A model generated the notes under the pieces. That model did no database searches. It worked only from the letters and a program-made list of their open reading frames with translations, and had not been told where the DNA came from. Source: Ancistrus triradiatus (taxonomy: Eukaryota; Chordata; Actinopteri; Siluriformes; Loricariidae). Taken from it: a stretch of 64,000 bases of DNA. Both the position numbers and the translations under genes were made by a program. Shown here piece by piece: positions 34,303 through 46,335 of this stretch. Position 1 is the stretch's first letter. Every line of letters starts with the position of its first letter. The DNA is taken from contig JAJAGP010000170.1 of NCBI GenBank assembly GCA_025084515.1, forward strand, positions 554,529 through 618,528, in the 5' to 3' direction.

Positions 34303-34813
34303 GTGTTGACAAAAATATCAATAAATCGTTAAATATCACTACTGAACATTCTGAAACGATACAATACTCGTTTCCCACAGTATCGATTCTATTCAGTTCA
34401 AAAGATCATCAGATTCGTAGTGCACAGAGTGGTTCGTTATGCTGAAGTGGCAGCTGAAGAAAAATCAGACAGATAAGCAAGAAATCAGAAAGAAAACAGC
34501 AGGAGTGCTGTGTGGACATACTTCGGATTCGAAGTGGATAATGAGTGAAAGCCAAAGTACATGAACAAGCCGGTCGCTTTGGCCCGCTGCAGCGATACGT
34601 AAACGTGTCCGCCATATTGGTACAGGCATTGGTCATCTAAGTGGAGTACAAAAATATTTTAACTCCCAGTGTTTTGAATCTCGACAGTAGTTTTGATCAG
34701 CGTTACGCAAGCTATAGCTAACGTGAAGGAAGTAATTTATTGTCATAAGAAACTAAAAAACACGTTTCTCAAGTATGTATTTGGATAATTTCCTTGGTCA
34801 ATACGAGTTTATA

Positions 34814-36427
34814 CAGTCGTATGAAAAAGTTTGGGCACCCCTGATAATTTTCATGATTTTAGTTTATAAGTCATTGGTTGTTCAGATCAGCAACTTGAGT
34901 TAAATATATCATATAGCAGATGAACACAGTGATATTTGAGAAGTGAAATGAAGTTTAGTTTATAGAATATACCAGAAAGTGTGCAGTAATTATTCAAACA
35001 AAATTAGGGCAGGTGCATAAAATTTTGGGCACCCCAACAGAAAAATTACATCAATATTTAGTAGATCCTCCTTTTGTAGAAATAACAAGCCCCCGCCGCT
35101 AAACGCTTCCTACAGCTTCCAGTCTGGATTCTGGTTGAAGGTGCTTTGGACCATTCTTCTTTTAGAAAACATCTCCAGTTCAGTCAGGTTTGATGGTTTC
35201 CGAGCATGGACAGCCCACATTTTTCAGTAAATATACATGTTCTGGGGACTGAGATGGCCCATTCCAGAACGTATTATACTGTTCCTCTGCATGAATGAAT
35301 GCCTTAGTAGATTTGAGCAGGTTTGGGGTCGTTGGCCTCGGTGCAACTTTGTCACTGATTCTTGAACATTGTTCTCAAGAATCTGGAGAATTAAATGGAA
35401 TCCATGCGACCCTCAACTTTAACAGATTCCTAGTACCTGCACTGGCCACACAGTCCCACAGCATGATGGAACCGCACCAAATTTTACTGGTGGGTAGCAA
35501 GTGGTTTTCCTTGGGAGGATGCTGTGTTCTTTTTCCGCTCCTTGTTATGTCCAAATAACTCAATTTTAGTTTCATCAGTACACAGCACTTTATTCCAAAA
35601 TGAAGCTGGATTGTCCAAATGTGCTGTAGCACACCTCAAGTGGACCTGTTTGTGGGCGTGTCTGCAGAAAAAGGCTTCTTCTGCATTACTCTCACATACA
35701 GCCTCTCCTTGTGCAAAGTGGCTGTATAGTAGTTGAACGATGAACAGTGACATGACCATCTGCAGCAAGATGATGTTGTATGTCTTTGGAGGGTGGTCTG
35801 TTGGCTTGACTATGACTGGTCTCAACATCCTTCGCCTCTGCCTATCTGAGATTTTTTTCTTGGTCTGCCACTTCCGGGAGTTCCTTAACTAGAACTGTGC
35901 CTGTGGTCTTCCATTGGCCTCACTATGGTCCTCACAGTGGAAACTGACAGCTGAAATCTCTCTGAGAGAGCTTTTCCCCCTTTCCTGAAACCATGATGTT
36001 GTGAACAACCTTTGTTTTCAGGCCATTTGAGAGTTGTTTTGAGGCTCCCATGTTGCCACTCTTCAGAGAAGATGCAAAGAGGAGAAAAACTTCCAATTGG
36101 CCACCTTAACCCTTTCTCATAGTTGGATTCACTTGTGTATGTAGATCAAGGGTCAATGAGCTTACAAAACAAATTTTGTGTTCCAATAATTAGTGCTAAA
36201 GGTATTCAAATGACAAGGGTGCCCAAATTTATGCACCTGCCTAATTTTGTTTTAATAATGACTGCACACTTCTGTAAAACCTATAAACTTAATTTCACTT
36301 CTCAAATATCACGGTGTTCATCTGCTATATGATATATTTACCTGAAATTGCTGAGCTGGACAACCAATGATTTATAAAGAAAAATCATGAAAATTATCAG
36401 GGGTGCCCAAACTTTTTCATACGACTG
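34814..36427 (-). mobile_element. Tc1-like transposon, family 5, full length
   Basis: TA-flanked (34812-34813 and 36428-36429). Ends CAGTCGTATGAAAAAGTTTG and ...CAAACTTTTTCATACGACTG are perfect inverses, and the TIRs extend over about 210 bp, including AATTTTCATGATTT and GGGCAGGTGCATAAA-type inner parts. Length 1614 bp, normal for intact Tc1. The TIRs are well preserved compared with the other copies, so this is among the younger insertions. Confidence 0.92.
35100..35828 (-). pseudogene. Tc1-like transposase pseudogene, family 5
   Basis: Minus-strand frames give a middle region HLDNPASFWNKVLCTDETKI with the first Asp, then after a shift GSIMLWDCVASAGTRNL, and further on a GPSQSPEH-like segment corresponding to the SPDLNPIE region but with the catalytic Glu context lost (about 35240), ending near FSGGG at about 35100. 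The HTH part upstream (35830-36000) is not readable in one frame. Non-functional. Confidence 0.75.
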
Positions 36428-36940
36428 TAATTTAATGTTAATATTAAATATGCAGAAGCTTTTAATGTTGTAGAAAATATATTTTTCTGTTTTCATTATT
36501 TCAGTTTTTCTTTCGCTCCAAGAATACTGAAAGACATATGTAAATAGTGTATCTTTAAATTCTTATAATTGACTGTCATTGAGAAAAATTTAACAAAATC
36601 AGCAAATAAAAATCAAATAGTGAGACACTGGCAGTCAGTCTGCTTTTTGTCTTTTTTATAACTGTGAAAGGATACAGATATACTCAAAGGCAATATACAG
36701 TACAGTACAGAGGAAAAGCTTACAATACGATGTCATCTAAATTAATATGAATAATAAAATAATAGCTTAACAACAGTAAATAGTATTATAGTATATTATT
36801 ACTATAGTATGTTTGGATATGTTTATCTAAGAAAACAGCCTCAAAAGTGAAATAAGCACAGTATCAAAATAAGAAATTGGAATTTTAACTATTTTATCGA
36901 AAGTTGAAATTCTCAGTATCGTGACAACACTACTCCCAGT

Positions 36941-38561
36941 CCTATATCACAAGACTTGATTTTGCTGTATGAATACTGAGTAAGGAAGCAGGGGCACATA
37001 AGTCAAGTGAAAAAAATCCAATGTTTTTTTTGGAATGGAATCCATGTAAACCACACGTCCCAGTTTTCTCAGCAGATAATTATCATCACTCTTGCCAATC
37101 GTTCTCAAATTTCCTTCATCATGTGGTTGTAACAAAATGTAACGTGATTAACAGCAAGAGCCAAAGTTGCCACTGAAACTCTGTGTTGATGTACTGGAAG
37201 TTAGTCAGAGCCGATCACGTTTCATCTTGCATCCTATGTGGCTATGTCATCTACTGTATACATCACAGGGTAGTGATGTGGTGAGAAACGCTCAAGTTGT
37301 GAAATCATGCTGGAAACAACAGTGCCTGTGAGTTAACAGTCTTCATGAACATGCAATTTTAAAGCAACAACCGAAACGTTATTCTTAAATATTACTGAAC
37401 TTTACTTCATTTATTATTTTGTCCACTATATCCTGCATGTAAATATGACATGATCTACAGCTGGTTACTACTGCAAATATGATATGCCACCATCTACTAC
37501 AGTAATACTAGCTAGGCACCATGTGTTGAGTAAGGAAGAAGGACTAGCAGTGTGCGTTACATCTCCTTAGGTGCCGAGCTTCCTGAGCTCAGATGGAGAG
37601 GAAGACGTGTGCCTTGCAAAGTGAGAAGTTCGTAGTTTCTCTGCTTGAAAACCACCTATTAGGCATACAAGCAATCACGGCACAGCAGTCTAGTCCACCA
37701 CATGAGTGCTGATTAGCTGCATGCGTCATATCATACTTGAGGGAGTCTGCAGTCCGGATACATAAATAATGCACAAATAAATAACTGCATTCCATTTCAC
37801 ATCAATGTAAACTACACAACTCCCAGACCTCTCAGTACACGATTGCAATCACGGTGACCAAGACTTCCCAAGCTCCTCCATTTTTTCCCTTTTTTTGCAA
37901 TGCAGAGAGGTTATATTGATCAAATAAACCACAACCACTGAGAATAACTGTTTCTCTAATGGAGTGCTGGGACTAGTGCTGTGGAGCCTTTATAGAGGGG
38001 CAGTGAAAAGCTCTCAGTTGGTGGTAAAGCCCACATCCACCCCTGATGCTGTGCCCAAACACAGTCCGCAGTCACATCCCGTAACACACCCGCAATCATA
38101 GCAAAGAAGGCATAGTGTTTTGGTGAGAGACTGGAAAGACACAGATTGCTTAGAAGATACAGTATAATAACTGTCTCAAGACTAGAGTTCTGCATCATTA
38201 TGCAACAAACTATGTGTTGATGTTTTTCCATGCCTTTTTCCAGCTAAGCTTGGGCAGTCATAATGGATCAGTTTTAGATTCAGCATTAGATTAGCATTTT
38301 ACATTTTCCTGCCAAAGGACTGTGCAAGAATGTGCAATTTCATGACACATTTTGACCACAAACGGACACAAACAAACCAATTAAATGATAGCTAATTCTG
38401 ATTTTACAGATATACAGGCTGAACTCAAAACTAGTCATCACAGTCACAATTTTTACTTTTGACTTTAACTAACCTTCTGAGACGTAAACCATAATCCAGC
38501 CAGTGACAATTCATCTTAGGTGTGGCAGGAATGACACTTCAATCTCCTCTTCTTTGAGCCA
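36941..38561. other. Unassigned spacer
   Basis: No gene or named repeat. Open frames at 37589-37795 and 37956-38231 (minus) show no motif. Confidence 0.3.
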
Positions 38562-38569
38562 GTACAGTG

Positions 38570-38969
38570 TAGGGGTGGGTATTGGAAAGAACTTCACCAT
38601 ACGATCCACATCACGATACATGGGCCACGATATACGATAATATCACGATACACTGTGATGCATATTGCGATATGCATCACAGTGTATCGTGATATTATCG
38701 TATATCGTGGCCCATGTATCGTGATGTGGATCGTGGCCCATGTATTATGATGTACAGTCCGAGTCATTTTAATACATCACATATCACTGATAATACAGTG
38801 GGTACATTGAGACATCTACAGGAGCGGAGACTGGGGTTTACACCCCATTTAAAATGTGTTTTTTCTTCCTTAAAAAAAACACATTTTGAGCTGAAAATCG
38901 ATGTAGTAATATATTGCAAAAATAAATATCGCAATACAATGCTGTATCGATTTTTTGAGCACAGCCCTA
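38570..38969. mobile_element. hAT MITE carrying a long palindrome
   Basis: Begins TAGGGGTGGGTATTGG, ends GCACAGCCCTA. Flanking octamers GTACAGTG (38562-38569) and TTACAGTG (38970-38977) match 7 of 8. The internal AAAATCGATGTAGTAATATA is shared with 27443-27716. It is 400 bp because of the palindrome at 38601-38734. Its target was the first bases of the MITE that begins at 38973. Confidence 0.88.
38601..38734. repeat. Perfect 65-bp-arm palindrome
   Basis: Arms 38601-38665 and 38670-38734 are perfect reverse complements, with a 4-base spacer TGCG. The left arm starts ACGATCCACATCACGATACA. DNA of this kind can form a cruciform or hairpin. Confidence 0.97.
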
Positions 38970-38972
38970 TTA

Positions 38973-39455
38973 CAGTGGAACCTCAGAATTCGAATGCCTC
39001 TTCACTTGAACGGTTCACACACTGAATGGCCCATTAAGATATTTTTGCCGCAAATTGGAACATGAGCACCCTAAATTAAACACTCAATGGTGGACCTTCC
39101 AAAGAAGAAGCACGTAATCCAGTCCAGTCAGTGGCGATAATGCACCAACACAGTATGCCGATCGCCATAAAACCCAACAGAAGATGAAGAACTAACTACC
39201 GATCATAGGCATATTATAAATATTATATTATTTTATTATTATTATATTTTTTACTATGGAAAATCATATTATATCAGACCACGGATGTGATTTCAGACAC
39301 CCCTTCATTCTCGGCACTTCTGTCGCAGTCATAAGACGGGCCAAAACTGTGTTAGTGTCAGTGGGGGAAATTTATGGGGAAATTTGATTTGTCCTTTCGA
39401 AAGAATTTGAAAGACCTTCTGGAACCAATTAAGTTTGAATTCCAAGGTTCCAATT
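38973..39455. mobile_element. CAGTGGAACC-type MITE
   Basis: Left end CAGTGGAACCTCAGAATTCG after TA; right end TTTGAATTCCAAGGTTCCAA before TA, a degenerate inverse. It is a TA-targeting nonautonomous element of 483 bp with no coding capacity. Confidence 0.7.
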
Positions 39456-39484
39456 TATTTAAATTATTAAGGAATAAACTAATA

Positions 39485-39655
39485 AACTGTGGTAGCCTAG
39501 CAAACTGTGGTAGCCTAGTGGTTAAGGTACTGGACTATGGACCAAGAGGTCCAGGGTTCAAATCCCACCTCTGCCAAGCTGCCACTGTTGGGCCCTTCAG
39601 CAAGGCCCTTAACCCACAATTGCTTGGATTGTAAGATTGTATCAATTGTCACGGT
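39485..39655 (+). repeat. tRNA-derived SINE, second good copy
   Basis: AAACTGTGGTAGCCTAG occurs twice at the head (39485 and 39503), then TGGTTAAGGTACTGGACTAT, box B GGTTCAAATCC, CTGCCACTGTTGGGCCCTTC and CTTAACCCACAATTGCTTGG. The tail after ATTGTATCAATTGT is missing; it ends where the hAT at 39656 begins. Confidence 0.8.
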
Positions 39656-40662
39656 AAGGCTGTCTTACCACTTTTTTCCTTCCGTTACCGATATTGATAC
39701 CTGAAATTCAAGTACTGGCCGATATTCAAGTACTGATACTGATACCAACTCTATCTAACTTAACTGCTCGATAAGTGCCTACAAATTCTGATATTTATAG
39801 TGTTCCACTTTTTAAGAATTGCCTTTTATTTTGGTAAAACCAGTATTCTGTATCCCAAATAAGATATAATAAGCTTGATAATATAGTATTTACTGTTTGA
39901 ATAATACATTTGTCCTAATGTAGAAACAAGTACATATAAGGAAGCATAATCTTACAAAGCTTTATTTAGAAGTTGTTTATATTTACATTTCAGCCACCCC
40001 TCAAAATACTGGTGAGAAATAATCTCAAGCAAGAATAAATAAAAACATACCACAGACAGCTTGAGTTAAGCTTCGTCTAATGGTGTGCATGTCGTCCCCT
40101 TGGAATTATAAGGTTCTATCTGTTCGTGATATTGCGCTTCAAATATTTTGCATTCCAAATAGGAAAACTGATATGTGGAACAAGTCTCTTTCATATATGA
40201 AAATCACAGACACTCTAAATGTATTCTAAGTGTGCAATATCAAAATCCTACCAAATTTGTAAATGAGGATCTGTTTTTTAGAACCTTCTAATCCTAAGAA
40301 CGCACTTTCTCCTTGGAATTATAATGTTCTAGCTGGCAAAACATAAAAAGAAGCAATGGTTTTCAAGGCATGCAGATAGTTAACTCATTTCTTTTTAAAA
40401 CATGAAATTAGTGTCGTAACAGATTGTCTACATGTATCAGAAAATAAAATGTCGTTTTTCTATGACATTTTTATTATTTAGATTTTATAGCATTTCTTGT
40501 TTTAGAACAAATCATTTTCTTATTTAAAAAAAAACATTGCTAGTTTGGTGTAAAAGATCATTGCTAAATATTTTGTCCAGTGCAGAGGTCAATTTTAGGT
40601 AGGAGAACCTTCCTTTAGGTTAGACAGCACTCAGGTACTGTAATAAGCTGCTCCAGCAATTA

Positions 40663-41233
40663 CCGTATTTTCCGGGCTATAAAGCGCACCAGGTTATAAG
40701 GCGCAATATCAATGATCGACTGCTAACAGGTCTATTTTCATACATAAAGCGCACCGGGTTATAAGGCGCATGAAATGAAACAAAACTCTTAAGTTCCGTC
40801 GGAAACCCAGTTTGGTCTTTACCTGGCACAGGGCGTCTTCTTGCTTCCTCCACTTCCGTACCATTGATTCGTTAATGTTGAATTCTCTCGCAGCTGCTCT
40901 ATGTCCATGTTGTACTGCGTGACTGATAGCGTTGAGTTTGAAATCCGCTTCGAAAATTAATGAATGAATGCACGTACCCTAATGCTGAAGCACATACCGT
41001 ATTACTCTGCGATGCTGCGCACTACGGTTGCTGTAAGCTTCGTAACTTACCAAGACCGTGCTAAAACATTTTGACAGATTTATGAGCGCCGTGTACCATC
41101 TACAATCGGTTCTAGGTCAGATAGCACAACCAGAATTAATTCATACATTAGACGCACCGCATTTTAAGGTGCACTGTCGATTTTTGAGAAAGTTAAAGGA
41201 TTTTAAGGGCGCCTTATGGTCCGAAAAATACGG
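40663..41233 (-). mobile_element. Nonautonomous pogo/Tigger-like element
   Basis: TA-flanked. Left end CCGTATTTTCCGGGCTATAA, right end the inverse of CCGTATTTTTCGGACCATAA. AAGCGCACC motifs repeat inside the TIR. At 571 bp it kept only a piece of transposase, which identifies its superfamily. Confidence 0.8.
40798..40951 (-). pseudogene. Pogo-like transposase HTH fragment
   Basis: Fifty-one codons without a stop read EADFKLNAISHAVQHGHRAA, then AREFNINESMVRKWRKQEDA and LCQVKTKLGF. The pattern, a psq/Brinker-type HTH with FKL, AAREF, INESMVRKWR, is the N-terminal DNA-binding domain of pogo-like transposases. The CENP-B second HTH and DDE domain are absent. Function, if any, would be limited to DNA binding; it is most likely a relic. 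Confidence 0.75.
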
Positions 41234-42290
41234 TAAATCTAGCAGATCAGTATAAAAGCAGTACTGGATTAGGTTTGATTTTATATCAGAAATGTGGACT
41301 CTAATGCACCAAAATGTCTTATTTTGGAAGAAAAATAAAAAATATGATTGAATTAAGGAAATCAATGATTGTTGTAATTAAGACATCAATTCAAATGCAT
41401 ACTATTTAATTATCTTTCAAGCTCGGTATAATAAAACATAAGAAATAAGACTTTTTAAAGAACCGTAAGATGACAGGCATTGTTTCAGCAATATTTCATG
41501 TTTCAAAAACGTTTATAAACTTAGGCATATTTAATTATACAACCTTAGAATATACTTATTTTAATTATTATTTTTATTAAATTATTAATTACAACTGGTT
41601 TATTAAAATTAATACATTGTTAATTGAACACTGTCACAACCATTGAAAAATTTCACTGAAATGAAACAACTCCATTTCTAGTATCAATTAAAATAAACAT
41701 TTCATGTCACTCATTCATTCACTCACTTTCTTCTCCTGAACAGGATTGCAGAGTTTGTGTATGAGTGAGCCTTATAGCCTTAGAGTTGTTCCTCCCTTGC
41801 GCCTTATGCTGCCGGCTAGACACCAGCTCTGCTCCATTTAATCTTAATCATAATTTAAAACAACAAAAGTACACATTTTCTACTACCCTTTTTATTCTAC
41901 CCATTTTTTAAATATCTAATCATCAAAAAACAACAGACTTCAACATCCTTTGCTTCTCCGCTCTATTACCCCCACTCACTGAGCATTGAGTGACATGGCA
42001 AAGAGGAAGAAGTCTGATTGGTCCGCTTGTGTATTCGAAGTGCCAAATCCAAAATGCATAAAACTTAAAACATCTCACATAATGTTAAGGTTTTGTCACA
42101 GAACAAGTATACATGAATAACTAAATTTTGAAAAAAATGTCAGATAGAACCTTATAATTCCATGAGGAAGTGGACAATGTGTGTCAGTAGCCTCCTGGTA
42201 TCAGTCCTCTCTATTACCGGTACCGATACTGTGTGTAAGCATCAATATCGGCGCTGATACCAATACAGTATTGGTATCGGTGCAACACTA

Positions 42291-43040
42291 TTATTATTAT
42301 TGATAGATTTTAGAACATGTTTAGCTTAAAATAAATAAATGACTGAGAACATGCCACAAAAAATCCCTTTTGTTCTGAAATCTGTGACTAATGCAAGGTA
42401 TTTAGCAGTTAGTAAGCCAATCTGCTATCTGCTAGTAATAAATGGCCGCACGCCAAAACACATAACAAAATCAGCAAATAAAACACATTCTACAGAGCAT
42501 GACCGATTATTTTAAAAAACAATGTCAGCAGCATAGCGATTTGACATACTATTTATTCAATAATTTCACAAATAATATCACACATTATTTATTCCCTTAA
42601 AAAACCAAGCAGTGACAGTTTATTTTTGCACCACAAACGCACATGGCATAAACCATTCTCTTACTTTCACTGGCATTTGCAATGGTGTGGCTGCACAGGG
42701 AAACAACAGGCACATGCCCTGCTTCTCATCTGTTCTTGGTCATTTGTCACTCTGGTCAAGACTGTGTGCTAAAGGTTATAAATATAAATATATTTTGACA
42801 TGTTTTGCCACTATAACAAACAAAAGCTCCTTACAGCTGTGGGCTAATGTAGCTTTCAGAACATACATAGACAGCCTGCTATTATGAGATGGCAGGAAGA
42901 CAAAGGAGCACATTCATGAATATTCATAGGTCCTGGACTGGTAATTACTGTAAGAGCACCAATTTAGCCAATTTCATTATTTTCTTGGGCATTAAAAAAG
43001 ATAAAATGTTGCCATTATGCATATGTTGTCATAATGTCCT
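42291..43040. other. Unassigned spacer
   Basis: No gene or repeat recognised; the frame at 42612-42887 has no motif. Confidence 0.3.
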
Positions 43041-43309
43041 ATAATTACTAGAGATGCACCGATTGCAAATTTCTTGGTTGTTTCCGATTTCCGATATTTT
43101 TTAACATATGGTCGGCCGATTCCAATTTATTTCTGTCTGAGAATTATAAATGACAGCAGACAGGAACACTTTTGTTAAGCTTTTCTTTTAATGGAAACTT
43201 CTTCCATGCTAAAGAAAAACAGAAAGGGTTGAAATCCTTAACCAACATAATCTTGCCTGTCGATTATTTCAGTTTTGCGTTTGTAAAATTCTGTTAATAA
43301 AGTATATTC

Positions 43310-43311
<2 letters not shown>

Positions 43312-43390
<79 letters not shown>
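43312..43390. repeat. (TA)n followed by poly-T tract
   Basis: About 18 AT units and then 43 T residues. It separates the outer hAT sequence from the inner hAT piece. Confidence 0.95.
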
Positions 43391-43391
<1 letters not shown>

Positions 43392-43724
43392 TTTACAAAT
43401 GCTACACAATATGATAAGATTCAAGAAAATGGAAAGAAAAACCCATGCCACATCCTATCCTAGGATTTCAATTGGTTGAAATATTAATCTGTGTGTTTCC
43501 TTCATTTCTTTTAAAATCACAATGATATGCAGTCTTTCATTGGAAGAAATATCCTACTTTTAATAGTTGCACCTATTTACAGTCCTAACCTTGCAAGTGA
43601 ACTATGTGAGGGCAAAAAACAACAACAAGAAACCCCAAAAGAAAATAATCGTTCATTAATCGTAATCGAGGTCAAATGTTCACTTAATCGTGATATTGAT
43701 TTGAGGTAATATCACCCAGCACTA
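43391..43724 (-). mobile_element. Inner hAT fragment
   Basis: Minus strand begins TAGTGCTGGGTGATATTACC and matches 7145-7480 over its whole length (GTTGTTGTTTTTTG, CCAATGAAAGACTGCATATC, TTCAACCAATTGAAATC). The other end is lost in the poly-T tract. Confidence 0.65.
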
Positions 43725-44203
43725 TTCAGTGAGCTAATGCAGTTTTAAACGTCTCATTAAATTCGTTGTTCGGAGTTGTTCCGTCACGGCTTATTTTCGC
43801 CATGTATAAAATCCAAACAGCATGCTGTGAAGAGCTTCCATGCCAAAGACATGGCTGTGTCCAAAATAGATCACTACCAAGTCTTTAGTATCCCTACTCC
43901 ATCATGCCTACTGCACTACTTAGGGAGAGACTATTTAGTTGACCAAGTAGCACTCAAAACACAATCAAAATCTAACACTTCCTTATCATCAACATTCGTC
44001 AGAACACATAAACAAAACCGCTAGTGGTTGAGCCATGTTTAAAGGTCTTTGCACGCATGAACTGAGTTCTGAATTAAAGTTACTAAATGTGTTAAATGTG
44101 AACATAATCAGTATTATGAGACTGATCGCCTGATCACTGGTTATGGCCGATCACGCTGAATTCTGGTCACTGGCCAGTCGATTGGTGCATCTCTAATAAT
44201 TAC

Positions 44204-45408
44204 ATGTACAACGGGAATTTAAACTCTAAATCTAAATTCATGTTAGAAAAATTAGATTTAACCTTTAGTAGTTATTAAAAGTTATCCAATACTTCCAACT
44301 AACATCACACTGAGAATTAATGAGGCAAACAACACCCTAATGGCAAATAAGTAATGGTCCAATTCTGGGCCACACTTCCCATTTTCATCGGCCAACATGC
44401 CACTGTGAAATGATAGTAATGACTTCAGCCAAATCTGGCAGCTAGTACACAAAAAGAACAGCCACATTTGGCACTAAACCTCCTGCATAATCCTCCATAA
44501 ACGTTACATATGGTAGACTGCATATGGGCCATATATGGTCGCAAGTCTAAATGCATTTATAGAGGCTGGCAGCAGTTGGGTGTAATTCACAATACACTTG
44601 ACATCCCCATAACTTACCCCTAAGTGCCTGAACTGCGCCATATTTTACCTAGAACTCTCTTCTACCTTGGTAAGCTCAACAGACTTCTAAATGAAGTCTT
44701 TAAAAAAGCCACAAAGGGAGAATTGTGCCACATGAAGAAATGTTTTATGCATCTTTTTCACTGATACACTTTGTAAAATGGTGCTGTGACTGGGATCCAC
44801 AATCATGCAGAAACCCTGTCATCTTCAGTTTGCCCTGCACTCGGCATATTAAAGCCGAATTTCAAAGCAAACACTGAAACGCTGAAAAAAGTCCTTTTGT
44901 TTATGACAGCTCACAAATTCCTTGCTATTGAATCCGCAAACAAATAGTTATGTAATATTAAATCTGGATGTCTCCATAATTCAGCAGGTCATCCTCTGCT
45001 CAGATTTATTTCATGCACATACTCACAAAGCCCTCATAAAAGGTGTTCAGATCCTCATAGGCACAGAGAATAGGAGAAGCTTGACACCACGGTGCAGCAC
45101 TTCTGCTTGTAATTACACATGGCCTGAAGGCATTCAGAAGAATACATTGCAAGCTTTAGAATACTGATACTTAAGGTATTTCCTTCTGGATGGGCTCAAA
45201 GCCCATCTGTCATTCTCAATCACACCACTTGAGTTGTTAGACCAGTTAATCCTAAACAAATCACTGAACACCATTTACAAGTGAACATAAACTGGTGTCA
45301 TCAAGCTAATGTCTGTCAGGTTAATGTATGTGTCAAATTCAGACAATGTGATGGTACGACTCTTATTACTAATCTGGGCAGAGGTTTATGTTATGTTTCT
45401 TCAGTGAC
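44204..45408. other. Unassigned spacer
   Basis: No gene or named repeat. Confidence 0.3.
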
Positions 45409-45411
45409 TTA

Positions 45412-46332
45412 AGGCCTATTCACACCGATGTTTTCTCACGGAAAAAATGGGATGCAATTTTTAACGTAGTGGAGCTGTCACGCCCGCCTCCAGCGCCGCT
45501 CCACCCGCTCGCACCTTGCCTCGCTCTGCCTTGCCAACCTACTGATCACCTGCACCTGTTTCTCATCCCGGACTTTATCCCGCACCTCATATAACCACCA
45601 TTCACCCACACTCACCCGCTTCTCGAAGTCACAAAGCTCTATAATTGCCTGTACATCAAATAAAACCTGCCTTACCTAAACTCGGTCTGCGTTTGCCTCC
45701 TCACTCCTTGCGGCGTCACAGGAGCCTTCACACCAAGTGCGTGTTTTTTGTATAAACACTCTAAAAACTCCCTGCCCGCTTTTGCTTTCTTTAATTTCCC
45801 TTATCTTAATGTGTCACAGACATTAAGTCATGTCTTTTTCACATCGTCAACTTAAAAAAATGAAGACATGAGGGAAATTAGCGAGGGAAGCTAGAGTTTG
45901 TGTTTTTTGTAGACACTAGAATGCCCTTAGATAACCAAGAAAACAGTTACATACAATCACTGTGAGGTTTTCACCATCATTAGCTCAGCATTAAAATTAT
46001 ATTCTGCCAGATATTTTCTTTAACACCTGGCAGATATTAAAATATCCATGTTTTTATAGTCAGCAGGTTGCTTGTCATATAAGCTCTTATGCTGTGCTAC
46101 TCACAAGATGAGCTGTTCCGCCTGACAACAGAGCTCTGGTTGGTCAGCCTGATTTTAACGCATCCAAACAACGCAGAAATTAGAACGGGTGCCGATTACA
46201 GATTTTACGCAGTGTGTCAGTCCGTCAGTTTCAGACTCGGTGTGAAGGACTGCATTAATATAAGTGTGTTCTTTTTCAAACCTTGTCATGCATTTTTTTA
46301 ATCAGTGAAAATCGGACTCTGTGAAAAGGCCT
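45412..46332. mobile_element. Harbinger-like nonautonomous element
   Basis: Inverted ends AGGCCTATTCACACCGATG and, from the right, AGGCCTTTTCACAGAGTCCG, each next to TTA (45409-45411 and 46333-46335). A 3-bp TTA target fits PIF/Harbinger. The internal motif TTCACACCAAGTGCGTG supports the same 'TTCACACCRA' class. A solo LTR interrupts it. No transposase or Myb-like frame seen. Confidence 0.65.
45476..45720. mobile_element. Solo LTR of an LTR retrotransposon
   Basis: Begins TGTCACGCCC and ends GCGTCACA, so it has TG...CA ends, with the short inverted TGTCACG/CGTCACA. The 5-bp duplication GGAGC is perfect (45471-45475 and 45721-45725). It is 245 bp, C-rich, with a TCATATAA box near 45590 and AATAAA at about 45658 as polyadenylation signal. 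Size and layout fit a Ty3/Gypsy-type LTR left by recombination between two LTRs. Plus orientation is suggested by AATAAA. Confidence 0.85.
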
Positions 46333-46335
46333 TTA

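Larger units (their letters stand above)
34311..36932. mobile_element. hAT element containing a full-length Tc1
   Basis: Ends TAGTGTTGACAAAAATATC and, inverted, TAGTGTTGTCACGATACTG. The flanking octamers are TTCCCAGT (34303-34310) and CTCCCAGT (36933-36940), 7 of 8 identical. Removing the nested Tc1 leaves about 1.0 kb of hAT sequence without a readable transposase. Confidence 0.85.
39656..42290. mobile_element. hAT element containing a pogo-like element
   Basis: The right end inverse reads TAGTGTTGCACCGATACCAA, typical of hAT termini, followed by TTATTATT. The left end (GTAAGGCTGTCTTACC) is degraded and abuts the SINE, so no duplication can be matched. Both ends align with the shorter relative at 13013-13554. 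AACCTTATAATTCC-type motifs near 40102 and 42145 occur inverted inside. No hAT transposase frame. Confidence 0.65.
43049..44195. mobile_element. Nonautonomous hAT element with perfect TSD
   Basis: Ends TAGAGATGCACCGATTGCAA and, inverted, TAGAGATGCACCAATCGACT. The octamer ATAATTAC is perfect on both sides (43041-43048 and 44196-44203). The GGTCGGCCGATT and TTATGGCCGATCACG motifs near the ends are characteristic of this fish family. A second hAT piece (about 43391-43724) lies inside. Confidence 0.92.

Noticed and set aside
43269..43451. Open frame full of Lys and Ile-Tyr repeats
   Set aside because: It is the translation of the poly-T and AT microsatellite.
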